A DNA stretch of 64,000 bases, taken from NCBI RefSeq assembly GCF_900115185.1, contig NZ_FOVN01000004.1, positions 226,188-290,187 on the forward strand, given 5' to 3'. Shown piece by piece: positions 35,507 to 44,654 of the stretch (its first letter is position 1; the number at the start of each line of letters is the position of its first letter). The stretch is from Algorimicrobium echini. Its GTDB lineage: Bacteria > Bacteroidota > Bacteroidia > Flavobacteriales > Flavobacteriaceae. Made by a program: the position numbers and the translations under genes. The notes below the pieces were generated by a model, which had not been told where the DNA came from, made no database searches, and saw only the letters and a list, made by a program, of their open reading frames with translations.

Positions 35507-36169
35507 ATGAAAAAATTATTACTTTCTGCTGCCATTGCAGTAATTGGTTTTACTCAAGTATCAGCTCAAGAATTTAGCTTTGGCCCAAAAGCTGGTGTTA
35601 ACTTTGCAACTTTAACAGGAGATGTTGAAGATGCAGAATTTAAAGTAGGTTTACACATTGGTGGTGCTGCAGAATATATGTTTAATGAAAAAATGGGACT
35701 TCAAGCTGAATTACTTTTTTCAATGCAAGGCGCTAAAAATGAATACACAGAAACATTTTCAGCTGGCGGTTTTACAGAAGAATTATACGAAAAGGAAACT
35801 TTAAAATTAAACTATATTAATTTACCAGTAATGTTTAAATATTACATTGTTGATGGTTTTAATGTGGAAGTTGGACCACAAGTAAGTTTTTTAGTTTCTG
35901 CTAAAAGTGAGTTTGAATTTGAATATACAACTTCAGCAGGTGGAAGTGAGTCAACAGAATCAGGATCAGGAGAAGTTGATGTTGATGACGAGTTAACAGC
36001 TATTGATTTTGGATTCAACTTTGGTTTGGGTTATAAATTAGATAACGGCTTGAACTTTGGTGCTCGTTATAATTTAGGCTTGGCGAACATTAATGATGAA
36101 GATGAATTTAGCGATGATTTCAAAATTCATAATGGTGTCATTCAACTTTCTGTTGGATTTATGTTTTAA
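35507..36169 (+). CDS. Outer-membrane beta-barrel protein, type A (array copy 2)
   Basis: A 220-residue exported protein, close to the gene at 34044: FSFGPKAGVNFATLTGD after the signal peptide, a shared VxVGPQVxFLVSAKxEF strand, a Gly/Ser/Glu-rich loop in place of the Asp-rich loop and the same GVIQLSVGFMF end. The sharing shows tandem duplication. The middle loop is the part most different from copy 1, as expected for surface-exposed loops under changing selection. Confidence 0.82.
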   Translation: MKKLLLSAAIAVIGFTQVSAQEFSFGPKAGVNFATLTGDVEDAEFKVGLHIGGAAEYMFNEKMGLQAELLFSMQGAKNEYTETFSAGGFTEELYEKETLKLNYINLPVMFKYYIVDGFNVEVGPQVSFLVSAKSEFEFEYTTSAGGSESTESGSGEVDVDDELTAIDFGFNFGLGYKLDNGLNFGARYNLGLANINDEDEFSDDFKIHNGVIQLSVGFMF

Positions 36170-36190
36170 TTACAATATTATGCATTATTT

Positions 36191-36219
36191 AAAACCGAAG
36201 CTTTGCTTCGGTTTTTTTT
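36191..36219 (+). terminator. Terminator after barrel gene 3
   Basis: AAAACCGAAGC, loop TTT, GCTTCGGTTTT, followed by more T. Its CCGAAG/CTTCGG stem recurs in the terminators at 36801, 37611 and 44661. Confidence 0.88.
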
Positions 36220-36277
36220 GTTTCTGTTTTTAAGTAAATTCTTGTTATATTGTTAAAACAATTTTAATTATAACATC

Positions 36278-36778
36278 ATGAAAAAACATTTTTTAACATT
36301 TTTTGCTACGCTAACGTTAGGTGTCATAACATATGCGCAGTCGGGTTTTAACATAGGAGGCAGCATAGGTTTTCCTGTAAATGATTCTCAATTCGATTTC
36401 ACTTTCGGATTTACTGTAGACGCCAATTATTTATTTGAACTAAACCCAATTGTCGCTCTTGGTCCTGCTACGGGATATGGCCATGGATTTGGAGATAGTT
36501 ACTATGTAGGTCCTTTTGTTGGAAACATAGAAGTAGAAGATTATCAGTATGTACCCGTTGCACTAGCTGGTAGGATTAAATTGAATAGTCGTTTAGTTAC
36601 TGGTGCCGATTTAGGATATGCTATTGCGGTAAGCGATATTGATGATGGAGGTTTTTACTTTAGACCTATGATTGGTTTTAATTTAAATGAGCGTTTTCAG
36701 TTAAATGCAAATTATGTTGGTATAAGTGATTATTACTATTGGTCCACAGTTAATTTAGGGTTTTCAATTAATCTTTAA
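36278..36778 (+). CDS. Outer-membrane beta-barrel protein, type B (array copy 2)
   Basis: A 166-residue exported protein with a signal peptide (cleavage after TYAQ). FNIGGSIGFPVNDSQ and TVDANYLFELNPI parallel the gene at 34824, but it is 30 residues shorter, missing loop residues. The C-terminal strand is TVNLGFSINL, without the final phenylalanine of the other copies, a departure from the usual outer-membrane signal. It is fourth in the alternating array. Confidence 0.75.
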   Translation: MKKHFLTFFATLTLGVITYAQSGFNIGGSIGFPVNDSQFDFTFGFTVDANYLFELNPIVALGPATGYGHGFGDSYYVGPFVGNIEVEDYQYVPVALAGRIKLNSRLVTGADLGYAIAVSDIDDGGFYFRPMIGFNLNERFQLNANYVGISDYYYWSTVNLGFSINL

Positions 36779-36800
36779 TAGCATAACGCCTAATTTAAAG

Positions 36801-36828
36801 ACCGAAGTTGATGCTTCGGTTTTTTTTG
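36801..36828 (+). terminator. Terminator after barrel gene 4
   Basis: ACCGAAG (36801-36807), six-base loop, CTTCGGT (36814-36820), followed by eight or so T. Same stem sequence as the terminators at 36191 and 44661. Confidence 0.85.
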
Positions 36829-36946
36829 TTCTCTTTTTTTTTGTTTTTCAAATGCGTTATAAATCTTACTAAAAAAGTCAAACTAAGCTTAAAAAAAAAT
36901 GAACTTTTGCTATATAATAATTATAAACCCTAAAATAGCAATACAG

Positions 36947-37585
36947 ATGAAAAAATTAGTTTTATTACCCGTATTATTCCTTTTTACCTTAACCTCAACC
37001 TTTGCGCAATCAGATTCAAAAGCAATACAATTAGGTGTTAAAGGAGGTGTAAACTTTTCAACAATAACTAGTGATGATTTTGATGATTTAGAATCTCGAA
37101 CCAGTTTTAATGTAGGTTTATTAGCCGAAATTCCAATTACTGAACGTCTATCAATTCAACCAGAGGTTATGTATTCTGGTCAAGGTTTTGATGTTCGTGA
37201 AATAGATCAAGATAATGCTTTTGATACGGATGATAATATAGAGTATCAATTAGATTATATTCAAGTACCAGTATTGGTTAAAGTTTATTTAGTTAAAGGA
37301 TTAAGTGTAGAAGCTGGACCACAATTTGGTTTTAAAATTCATGAAGAATTAGACTTTCAACCAAATTCTGATGGAGGCGATATAGAAATTAATCAAGACG
37401 ATTCCTATGTTAAAGATTTCGATACAGGTTTGGCTTTAGGAGCAGCCTATAAATTTGATAATGGCTTTTTTGTAAATGGTCGTTATACATTTGGATTAAC
37501 GGATATTTTTAAAGACGATACGTTATTTGAAACTGTAGATGCCAAAAATGCTCTTTGGCAAGTAGGCGTTGGATTTATGTTCTAA
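36947..37585 (+). CDS. Outer-membrane beta-barrel protein, type A (array copy 3)
   Basis: A 212-residue exported protein of the same type as those at 34044 and 35507: IQLGVKGGVNFSTITSDD after the signal peptide, VEAGPQFGFKI and the ending WQVGVGFMF. The frame is open to 36899, but ATG 36947 (MKKLVLLPVLFLFTLTS) gives a proper signal peptide. Less similar to the first two copies than they are to each other, judging by eye. Last of the five barrel genes. Confidence 0.8.
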   Translation: MKKLVLLPVLFLFTLTSTFAQSDSKAIQLGVKGGVNFSTITSDDFDDLESRTSFNVGLLAEIPITERLSIQPEVMYSGQGFDVREIDQDNAFDTDDNIEYQLDYIQVPVLVKVYLVKGLSVEAGPQFGFKIHEELDFQPNSDGGDIEINQDDSYVKDFDTGLALGAAYKFDNGFFVNGRYTFGLTDIFKDDTLFETVDAKNALWQVGVGFMF

Positions 37586-37602
37586 AATGTTTTGAATATC
37601 AT

Positions 37603-37636
37603 AAAAAAAACCGAGGTTAACGCTTCGGTTTTTTTT
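37603..37636 (+). terminator. Terminator after barrel gene 5, close to the aroQ start
   Basis: CCGAGG (37611-37616) pairs with CTTCGG (37623-37628), with one G-U pair, extended by A/T arms, and followed by eight T. The aroQ ATG (37650) lies only 14 bases further on, so little room is left for an independent aroQ promoter. Confidence 0.78.
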
Positions 37637-37649
37637 ATACCTTTACTTT

Positions 37650-38072
37650 ATGAAGAAATTAATCATCATTAACGGACCTAATTTAAATTTGTTAGGAAAA
37701 CGGGAACCGCAAATTTATGGCAGTTTAACGTTTAATGAGTTTTTTGAAACCATTACATCAAAATATCCATCAATTTCAATGGAACATTTTCAATCCAATA
37801 TTGAAGGAGAAATTATAGATAAGCTTCATGAAGTTGGATTTACTTATGATGGTATTATTTTAAATGCGGCTGCTTACACGCATACGTCTGTTGGTATAGG
37901 AGATGCAGTTGCGGCTATTGAAACGCCAGTTATAGAGGTTCATATTTCAAATACCTACAAACGCGAAGACTTTAGACACCAATCCTTTGTAGCAGCTCAT
38001 GCTAAAGGTGTTATTGTAGGTTTTGGATTGCAAAGTTATGAATTAGCTATACAAAGTTTTATTCCTTTTTAA
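37650..38072 (+). CDS. aroQ: Type II 3-dehydroquinate dehydratase
   Basis: A 140-residue enzyme for the third step of the shikimate pathway. The substrate loop INGPNLNLLGKREPQIYG holds the catalytic tyrosine and arginine, NAAAYTHTSV and EVHISNTYKREDFRHQS supply the other active-site residues, including the catalytic histidine in the last. Length is typical (140-150). It stands alone in the shikimate pathway here and follows the last barrel gene closely. Confidence 0.95.
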   Translation: MKKLIIINGPNLNLLGKREPQIYGSLTFNEFFETITSKYPSISMEHFQSNIEGEIIDKLHEVGFTYDGIILNAAAYTHTSVGIGDAVAAIETPVIEVHISNTYKREDFRHQSFVAAHAKGVIVGFGLQSYELAIQSFIPF

Positions 38073-38128
38073 ACACCCTAAAGTAAGGAACTTTTAAACT
38101 TGAGAAAACTTTAATTAATAATCATAAA

Positions 38129-38162
38129 AAAAATGCGATTCAAAATTCGAATCGCATTTTAT
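38129..38162. terminator. Bidirectional terminator between aroQ and lpdA
   Basis: AAAATGCGATTC (38130-38141) pairs with GAATCGCATTTT (38149-38160), twelve bp with a seven-base loop, with A and T runs at both ends. It serves two convergent genes. Confidence 0.88.
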
Positions 38163-38226
38163 TTCTTTTAAGAGTTGAAAGTCTGGTTATTTTTGAATTC
38201 CCAATAACTATCGTAAAGCATAGGCC

Positions 38227-39603
38227 TTATAAATGAATCACTTCTCCATAAGCATCGGCAACTGCTTCCATAACCGCTTCACTCATGGTAGGGTGTGGAT
38301 GTACGGCTTTTAATACTTCATGGCCTGTTGTTTCTAATTTTCTACCTAAAACAGCTTCAGCAATCATATCTGTAACACCTGCGCCAATCATGTGGCAACC
38401 TAACCATTCACCATATTTGGCGTCAAAAATTACTTTAACAAAACCATCTTTTGCTCCAGAAGCACTTGCTTTTCCTGATGCAGAAAAAGGAAATTTACCA
38501 ACTTTAATATCGTAACCTTTTTCTTTAGCTTGTTTTTCTGTTAAGCCTACAGACGCAATTTCTGGCGATGCATAGGTGCAACCCGGAATATTACCGTAGT
38601 CTAAAGCTTCTACATGCTGTCCTGCAATTTTTTCAACACACAATATGCCTTCCGCAGATGCCACATGTGCTAATGCTTGTCCTGGCGTTACATCGCCAAT
38701 AGCATAGTAACCAGGTATATTTGTTTGATAGTAGTCGTTTACAAGAATTTTATCACGATCTACAGCAATACCAACATCTTCTAAACCAATTTTTTCAATG
38801 TTTGATTTGATTCCAACAGCTGATAAAATAATATCTGCTTCAAGAACTTCTTCGCCTTTTTTAGTTTTAACTGTGGCTTTTACACCAGTTCCTGACGTAT
38901 CAACTTTAGTAACTTCGGAAGATGTCATAATTTTAATTCCACTTTTCTTAAAGGAACGTTCTAATTGTTTCGATACGTCTTCATCTTCAACAGGCACCAC
39001 GTTTGGTAAAAATTCAACAATGGTTACATCTGTTCCCATAGCATTATAAAAGTAAGCAAACTCGACACCAATAGCACCAGAACCAACAACAATCATTTTT
39101 TTAGGTTGTTCTTTTAAAGTCATTGCTTCACGGTAACCAATTACTTTTTTACCATCTTGAGGTAAACTTGGTAATTCGCGTGAGCGTGCACCAGTTGCTA
39201 TTATTATATGATCGGCAGAATATTCTTTACCATCAACGTCAACTTTTTTTCCAGGCTTTAATTTTCCAAAACCTTCAATAACGTCAATTTTATTTTTTTT
39301 CATTAAAAACTTAACACCATTGCTCATACCTTCTGCGACACCTCTGGAGCGTTTAACAACCGCATCAAAATCTTTATCAGCTTCTTTTACAGATAATCCA
39401 TAATCTTCCGCATGTTTTAAGTATTCGAAAACTTGAGCCGATTTTAAAAGGGCTTTTGTAGGAATACATCCCCAATTTAAACAAACACCACCAAGGCTTT
39501 CTTTTTCAATTACAGCTGTTTTAAAACCTAATTGCGATGCTCTAATAGCAGTTACGTAACCTCCAGGGCCACTTCCAAGAACAATAATATCGTATTTACT
39601 CAT
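38227..39603 (-). CDS. lpdA: Dihydrolipoyl dehydrogenase
   Basis: A 458-residue FAD/NAD disulfide oxidoreductase, E3 of the pyruvate and 2-oxoglutarate dehydrogenase complexes. The FAD motif GSGPGGYVTAI (10-20), redox-active cysteines C41 and C46 in GGVCLNWGCIPTK and the catalytic HPHPTMSEAV segment near the end are present. The mid-domain GSGAIGVEFA is the NAD site. It stands alone; no E1 or E2 genes are in this window. The closest alternative annotations would be other members of the pyridine nucleotide-disulfide family, but the motif set is E3-like. Confidence 0.93.
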   Translation of the reverse strand: MSKYDIIVLGSGPGGYVTAIRASQLGFKTAVIEKESLGGVCLNWGCIPTKALLKSAQVFEYLKHAEDYGLSVKEADKDFDAVVKRSRGVAEGMSNGVKFLMKKNKIDVIEGFGKLKPGKKVDVDGKEYSADHIIIATGARSRELPSLPQDGKKVIGYREAMTLKEQPKKMIVVGSGAIGVEFAYFYNAMGTDVTIVEFLPNVVPVEDEDVSKQLERSFKKSGIKIMTSSEVTKVDTSGTGVKATVKTKKGEEVLEADIILSAVGIKSNIEKIGLEDVGIAVDRDKILVNDYYQTNIPGYYAIGDVTPGQALAHVASAEGILCVEKIAGQHVEALDYGNIPGCTYASPEIASVGLTEKQAKEKGYDIKVGKFPFSASGKASASGAKDGFVKVIFDAKYGEWLGCHMIGAGVTDMIAEAVLGRKLETTGHEVLKAVHPHPTMSEAVMEAVADAYGEVIHL

Positions 39604-39739
39604 CGTGAAATTTTTAATCGTTTTTTGAAGCTACGAATTTACGAAACATAGCCGATATAATAAATAATTATCATTTTAATATTCCCAGTTTACTATTTTT
39701 ACGTTTATTGTTATAAATCTATTTTTTAAAATTTTGTTT

Positions 39740-41035
39740 ATGAAACGAGTCATCCCTTTGTTATTGTTAACTCTTATCTTATTTCAGTCATGTCTACAAG
39801 AAACAAAATCACCTGTTAAAACTAACAAAGCTACTGTACTTAAAGGGTGTGTTTATGGAAGGGATAGTGATACTTTAATATTGGTGAAAGCTCATCAAGA
39901 TACGCGGTTTGACACCATTGCATCCATTCCAATTCTGGATTGGGAATTTGAATTTACTTTTAATCCTGAAGAAGTAGAATTGTACCATTTAGTTTTTAAA
40001 GATGAACTTAATGAAGGCGCTTGGAGACCAATTGAATTTTATGCTGATCAAGATACTATTCAATTTGTTCTACATAGTGCGACAGATTTTTTTGAAAATG
40101 AGATTAAAGGTGGTCAAATAAACACTTTATTTAAAGACTATCAGGAAAACATAAATAGACCTTACGGACTAAAGTTAGAAGGTATTTATAAAATATTTGA
40201 TTCCATACCCTATAGTAGCATGTATTCTGAAACCTATCAGGAAGTTTTAGAAAAATTGAATACAGCCGAAACACCTGAAGAACGTGAAACTCATTTTAAT
40301 ACCATGGAAGCTTTAAAAAAGCAAGGGTTAGATAAAAATGAGCTTGGTAGAAAAATAGATGCAGAAGTGGCAACCGTTCAAGATACGTATTGGACAGAAA
40401 AATATACATTCATTAACAAAAATCCATCAATTGTTAGTTATTCACTTTTAATTGAAGATTTACAAAGTTTGAGTTATAATCCTGCACCTAAAGAGAAATT
40501 GATTTTCGCTTTAAATAATTTAAATGAAGCATTTCCAAATCATTCGTATACCGAGTTATCTCAAAACTTATGGATTGGTTATACCGAAATGACACCAGGT
40601 GGTCAATACATTAATTTTTCGGCTCCAGATATGGATGCCGTGTATCATGAGTTAAAACCATTTGTAAAAAAGAATGACGTATTGCTATTAGATTTATGGG
40701 CAACTTGGTGTGGACCGTGTATTGTAAGATCCAGACTTATGAAACCTGTTTATGAAAAATATAAAAATAAAGGCTTTGATATTGTTGGAGTGGCAGGAGA
40801 AAAAAAGAATTTAGAAGCTTATAAAAAGTTTATGAACGCTGAACAATGGCCGTGGAAAAATTTGATTGAGTTAGATAACGAAAATAAAATTTGGGAAAAA
40901 TATAATATCATGAATGGTGGAGGCGGAATGTTTCTCATTTCAAAATCTGGTGAAATTTTAGCCGTTGATCCTACTGCAGAGGAAGTGGAGGCTATTTTAG
41001 AAAAACAACTGCTAAATAATGACGTAAAAATATAA
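39740..41035 (+). CDS. TlpA-like thioredoxin-fold lipoprotein
   Basis: A 431-residue exported protein. MKRVIPLLLLTLILFQSC gives a lipobox with cysteine at residue 18. The N-terminal part (about 20-120) resembles the DUF4369-like beta domain often attached to such proteins, then come helices and a C-terminal thioredoxin domain with WATWCGPC (C324, C327). Likely a periplasmic thiol:disulfide oxidoreductase facing the outer membrane. ATG 39740 is chosen over the in-frame TTG at 39734. It is divergent from lpdA, with 136 bases between them. Confidence 0.87.
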   Translation: MKRVIPLLLLTLILFQSCLQETKSPVKTNKATVLKGCVYGRDSDTLILVKAHQDTRFDTIASIPILDWEFEFTFNPEEVELYHLVFKDELNEGAWRPIEFYADQDTIQFVLHSATDFFENEIKGGQINTLFKDYQENINRPYGLKLEGIYKIFDSIPYSSMYSETYQEVLEKLNTAETPEERETHFNTMEALKKQGLDKNELGRKIDAEVATVQDTYWTEKYTFINKNPSIVSYSLLIEDLQSLSYNPAPKEKLIFALNNLNEAFPNHSYTELSQNLWIGYTEMTPGGQYINFSAPDMDAVYHELKPFVKKNDVLLLDLWATWCGPCIVRSRLMKPVYEKYKNKGFDIVGVAGEKKNLEAYKKFMNAEQWPWKNLIELDNENKIWEKYNIMNGGGGMFLISKSGEILAVDPTAEEVEAILEKQLLNNDVKI

Positions 41036-41081
41036 ACTCTACAAGGTATTTGTTTCGTGCTATTATTTGTATGCGTTTATT

Positions 41082-41564
41082 TTAAGACTCGGGAATAAAT
41101 TTTAAAGCTGCACCATTAATACAATGGCGTTTTCCAGTAGTTTCTTGTGGGCCATCATTAAAAACATGACCTAAATGACCACCACATGTTGCACAGTGTT
41201 CTTCATTCCTAGAATAACCTAAATCATTATCCGTTCCAAAAGCAACATTGCCTGCTATAACACGATCAAAACTTGGCCACCCAGTACCAGAATCAAATTT
41301 ATGTTCACTTTTAAACAAAGGTGTTTCGCAAGCAGCACAAACATAAATTCCTTTTTTAAAGTTTTTATCTAACGGACTTGAAAATGGACGTTCGGTACCA
41401 GACTCACGAAGTACATAAAACTGTTCAGGCGTTAATTCTGTTTTCCATTCCGCTTCTGTTTTAGTAATTGGAAAGGCTTTACTGTCATTAGAATTCTTTT
41501 TTTGTGCATTGCTATTACAACTAAAAAATAGTGTTAATAACAGTGCAGATAGCATATATTTCAT
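41082..41564 (-). CDS. msrB: Peptide-methionine (R)-S-oxide reductase, predicted lipoprotein
   Basis: A 160-residue MsrB that reduces methionine-R-sulfoxide. Zinc-binding cysteine pairs (CAAC and CATC) and the catalytic segment RHCINGAALKF are present. The N-terminus MKYMLSALLLTLFFSC carries a lipobox cysteine at residue 16, so it is probably exported and anchored in the envelope, repairing extracytoplasmic proteins. The convergent TlpA-like protein, 46 bases away, could in principle supply reducing power; that link is an inference from position. Confidence 0.92.
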   Translation of the reverse strand: MKYMLSALLLTLFFSCNSNAQKKNSNDSKAFPITKTEAEWKTELTPEQFYVLRESGTERPFSSPLDKNFKKGIYVCAACETPLFKSEHKFDSGTGWPSFDRVIAGNVAFGTDNDLGYSRNEEHCATCGGHLGHVFNDGPQETTGKRHCINGAALKFIPES

Positions 41565-41636
41565 AATAGGTTTTTTTATTTGGTCGATAATACCATTAAA
41601 ACATAACAGCTTATTTAAAATTATATTTATATAGCA

Positions 41637-41644
41637 TATATTTG
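41637..41644 (+). promoter_or_regulatory. Putative -7 promoter element upstream of the M48 peptidase
   Basis: TATATTTG matches TAnnTTTG fully, 71 bases before the M48 gene. The -33 region has no clear TTG, so this is a tentative call. Confidence 0.35.
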
Positions 41645-41715
41645 TAACCTACAGATTTTAGTGTATTTAATATGGTTCATTTTTTGTAGATTTAAAATAA
41701 GAAAACCCTAAACTC

Positions 41716-42546
41716 ATGAAATTCAAACAAAAAATAAGTGGATTGTTAACCGTTATTCTAGTAGCATCTTGTGCAACAAATCCATTTACTGGAAGTCAAA
41801 CCATGGCTTTAGTTTCGAATGATCAATTATTTCCAACTTCATTTCAACAGTATAATCAAGTATTAGCCGAAAACAAAGTAATATCAGGCACCTCTCAATC
41901 TGAAATGATTAAACGTGTTGGTCAGCGCATAGCTGTTTCTGCAGAGCGATGGTTGAATGCAAATGGCTATCAAGGGTATTTGGATGGTTATAAATGGGAA
42001 TATAATTTAATTGAATCGGAACAAGTTAATGCTTGGTGTATGCCTGGTGGTAAAATTGCTTTTTACACAGGAATTTTACCAATAGCTGAAAACGAAACAG
42101 CCATTGCAGCTATCATGGGGCATGAAGTTGCTCACGCATTAGCCAATCATGGACAACAACGAATGAGTGCAGCATATATTCAGCAAGGGATTGCTTTAGC
42201 GGGAAATGTATTGATTGAAGACAATCAAACACGAGATATTTTTAACCAATCTTACGGAATTGGTTCTCAAGTAGGTGTTATGCTACCATTTAGTAGAAGT
42301 CATGAAACAGAGGCTGATAAAATAGGATTAATATTAATGGCAGTAGCGGGTTATAATCCAGAAGAAGCGGCTAATTTATGGAGACGAATGGATGCCAACA
42401 GTGGCGGACAAGCACCACCCGAGTTTTTAAGCACGCACCCTGCAAATGCATCCCGAATTGAGAACTTAACCAATTTAGTACCTCAAGCAAATTCTGAAGC
42501 TAAAAAGTTTGGTGTTACTGATTACAGACCATTGGGAAAATATTAG
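41716..42546 (+). CDS. M48-family metallopeptidase lipoprotein (BepA/LoiP-like)
   Basis: A 276-residue lipoprotein (ILVASC, cysteine at 19) with the gluzincin motif HEVAH (H136, E137, H140) and the downstream metal-ligand helix SHETEADKIG. Length and layout match the periplasmic M48 peptidases such as LoiP or the catalytic part of BepA, which help outer-membrane protein quality control. No TPR domain is attached. A terminator at 42575 separates it from the MFS gene. Confidence 0.9.
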   Translation: MKFKQKISGLLTVILVASCATNPFTGSQTMALVSNDQLFPTSFQQYNQVLAENKVISGTSQSEMIKRVGQRIAVSAERWLNANGYQGYLDGYKWEYNLIESEQVNAWCMPGGKIAFYTGILPIAENETAIAAIMGHEVAHALANHGQQRMSAAYIQQGIALAGNVLIEDNQTRDIFNQSYGIGSQVGVMLPFSRSHETEADKIGLILMAVAGYNPEEAANLWRRMDANSGGQAPPEFLSTHPANASRIENLTNLVPQANSEAKKFGVTDYRPLGKY

Positions 42547-42574
42547 TCGTTTAAAAATATTTGTTTACTTTAGG

Positions 42575-42603
42575 AGCTGCTCAAAAAATGGGCAGCTTTT
42601 TTT
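42575..42603 (+). terminator. Terminator whose U-tract meets the MFS start codon
   Basis: AGCTGCTC (42575-42582) pairs with GGGCAGCT (42590-42597), eight bp with one G-U pair, followed by seven T (42597-42603). The next base is the A of the MFS ATG at 42604. Same design as the hairpin at 1983-2028. Confidence 0.8.
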
Positions 42604-43911
42604 ATGAAACAACCATTACCAAAAGGCAATAAAAAGCTACTAAATGCCTGGGCTTTTTATGATTGGGCCAATTCAGTTTATACCCTGACCATTGCTTCTT
42701 CAATTTTTCCAATCTTTTATTCAGCATTATTTGTTTCAGAAATAAAAGTGGTGCCTGCTTTTGGTTATGAATTTAAGAGTACTGCACTTATAACATTTGT
42801 AACTGCTTTTACATTTTTAGTAGTTTCAATTTTATCGCCTTTATTATCAGGAATTGCAGATTACGTTGGTAATAAGAAATTCTTTATGAAATTTTTCTGT
42901 TATGTTGGAGGTCTTGGTTGTATTGGATTATATTGGTTTAGTTTAGATCACATTTATATTAGTTTGGTTTGTTACTTTATGGGACTTATTGGCTATTGGG
43001 GAAGTTTGGTTTTCTATAACTCTTATTTGCCAGATATAGCATTTCCAGAACAGCAAGACCGTATTAGTGCTAGGGGGTTTTCATTAGGTTATGTAGGAAG
43101 TGTTATTTTGCTGATTATCAACCTTATTATGGTTATGAGTCAAGAAACTGGTGAAGCTAAAATGACCATGATGCGATGGTCTTTTGTTATGGTTGGCGTT
43201 TGGTGGATTTTATTTAGCCAGTATACCTTTTATATATTACCCAAAGGCGTGAAAAACGATAGAAAAGTAACCCGTAATGTAGTATTAAATGGTTTTAGAG
43301 AATTACGCCAAGTATGGCAGCAACTAAAAAGTAATTTACGCTTAAAACGATATTTAGTAGCCTTTTTTGTGTTTAGTATGGCGGTACAAACTATTATGCT
43401 TATAGCAGTTTATTTTGGTGAAGAAGAAATTAAGTGGGTTGATGATAGCCAAAAAACAATGGGATTAATAGTAAGTATTTTAGTGATTCAAGTAGTCGCT
43501 ATTCTTGGGGCTGTATTAACTTCCAGAGCGTCTGAAAAATTTGGAAACATTAAAACGTTAATAGCAGTAAACATTATATGGATGCTATTATGTTTTGCCG
43601 CTTATTTTGTTATAACACCAGTTCATTTCTATATTACTGCAGGATTTGTTGGATTGGTAATGGGTGGTATTCAAGCATTGGCGCGATCTACGTATTCTAA
43701 ATTCTTACCAGAAACTGCAGATACCACATCCTATTTTAGTTTTTATGATGTGGCTGAAAAAATAGGAATTGTCATTGGGATGATTATTTTTGCAACTATA
43801 GATCAAATAACAGGAAGCATGCGTAATGCCATTCTATTTTTATTTGTATTTTTCTTGTTTGGAATTTTACTTCTATTTAGAGTGCCACGTGAATCTAACA
43901 ACATCTTATAA
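42604..43911 (+). CDS. MFS transporter (UMF1/Atg22-like)
   Basis: A 435-residue membrane protein with about twelve helices. The N-terminal WAFYDWANSVYTLTIASS is characteristic of the UMF1/Atg22-like MFS family. Yeast Atg22 exports amino acids from the vacuole; the bacterial members' substrates are unsettled. It has no promoter of its own that I can see: the U-tract of the preceding hairpin runs into its ATG. The next gene (43932) starts 20 bases after the stop and may be co-transcribed. Confidence 0.85.
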   Translation: MKQPLPKGNKKLLNAWAFYDWANSVYTLTIASSIFPIFYSALFVSEIKVVPAFGYEFKSTALITFVTAFTFLVVSILSPLLSGIADYVGNKKFFMKFFCYVGGLGCIGLYWFSLDHIYISLVCYFMGLIGYWGSLVFYNSYLPDIAFPEQQDRISARGFSLGYVGSVILLIINLIMVMSQETGEAKMTMMRWSFVMVGVWWILFSQYTFYILPKGVKNDRKVTRNVVLNGFRELRQVWQQLKSNLRLKRYLVAFFVFSMAVQTIMLIAVYFGEEEIKWVDDSQKTMGLIVSILVIQVVAILGAVLTSRASEKFGNIKTLIAVNIIWMLLCFAAYFVITPVHFYITAGFVGLVMGGIQALARSTYSKFLPETADTTSYFSFYDVAEKIGIVIGMIIFATIDQITGSMRNAILFLFVFFLFGILLLFRVPRESNNIL

Positions 43912-43931
43912 TTTAATATAAAATTTGGAAC

Positions 43932-44633
43932 ATGAAACAATACCTAAAATCTTTGACACTTTTATCCATTTCAATCTTTTTTATCACCTTCACAGCGTGT
44001 GATAATGAGCCGCTTGATGCTGGCTTAAACGGTGCCGATGGCAATGGAAATAATGAACCAAGTGGCAACACTACGGGAGATTATTGGCCAAGAGCAGAAG
44101 GGAATACATGGACGTATAATGCATTGGGCGGAACGGAAGAAACCTATACCATAATAGGAACCGAAATTATTGATGGTATCAATTACTTTGAATTTGATAA
44201 TTTATTAGGTATTCCAGCATGGATGCGTAAAGGTGGTGCCAATTATTATGTGCGCAATGAAGTTTATTATGAGCTTCCTGGTTTTGAGGTGCAGTCAACA
44301 CCGTTTGTAGTAAATATGCTTAAGGATGATGCTGAAGTCGGTGAAACATGGAGTTCTAATGTTAACTATACACTTTCGTTTACACCAACAGATGGTTCAC
44401 CAGGAATTCCAGATACACCTGTAAATGCACTATATACGTTAGAAATGATTGAACGGGATATGACTAAAACCGTAGAGGGAATTGCGTATACCAATGTTTT
44501 ACATGTGCATTTAGTTGTGTCGGCATCGGGACAAATTGAAGAAGCAGATTATTTTTACGCAAAGGATATTGGCTTAATTGAATATATCTCAGGCGGTGGT
44601 TCTGTTACTTTATTAGAATACACATTAAATTAA
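43932..44633 (+). CDS. Predicted lipoprotein of unknown function
   Basis: A 233-residue predicted lipoprotein (MKQYLKSLTLLSISIFFITFTAC, cysteine at 23), with a Gly/Asn-rich linker (NGADGNGNNEPSGNTTG) and a beta-rich body with WPRAEGNTWTYNA near the N-terminus. The pattern recalls secreted lipoproteins of Bacteroidota with a single beta-sandwich or barrel-like domain; I cannot name the family. Located right after the MFS gene and before a bidirectional terminator. Confidence 0.72.
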   Translation: MKQYLKSLTLLSISIFFITFTACDNEPLDAGLNGADGNGNNEPSGNTTGDYWPRAEGNTWTYNALGGTEETYTIIGTEIIDGINYFEFDNLLGIPAWMRKGGANYYVRNEVYYELPGFEVQSTPFVVNMLKDDAEVGETWSSNVNYTLSFTPTDGSPGIPDTPVNALYTLEMIERDMTKTVEGIAYTNVLHVHLVVSASGQIEEADYFYAKDIGLIEYISGGGSVTLLEYTLN

Positions 44634-44654
44634 CGTAATTTAATGTCACTTTAC

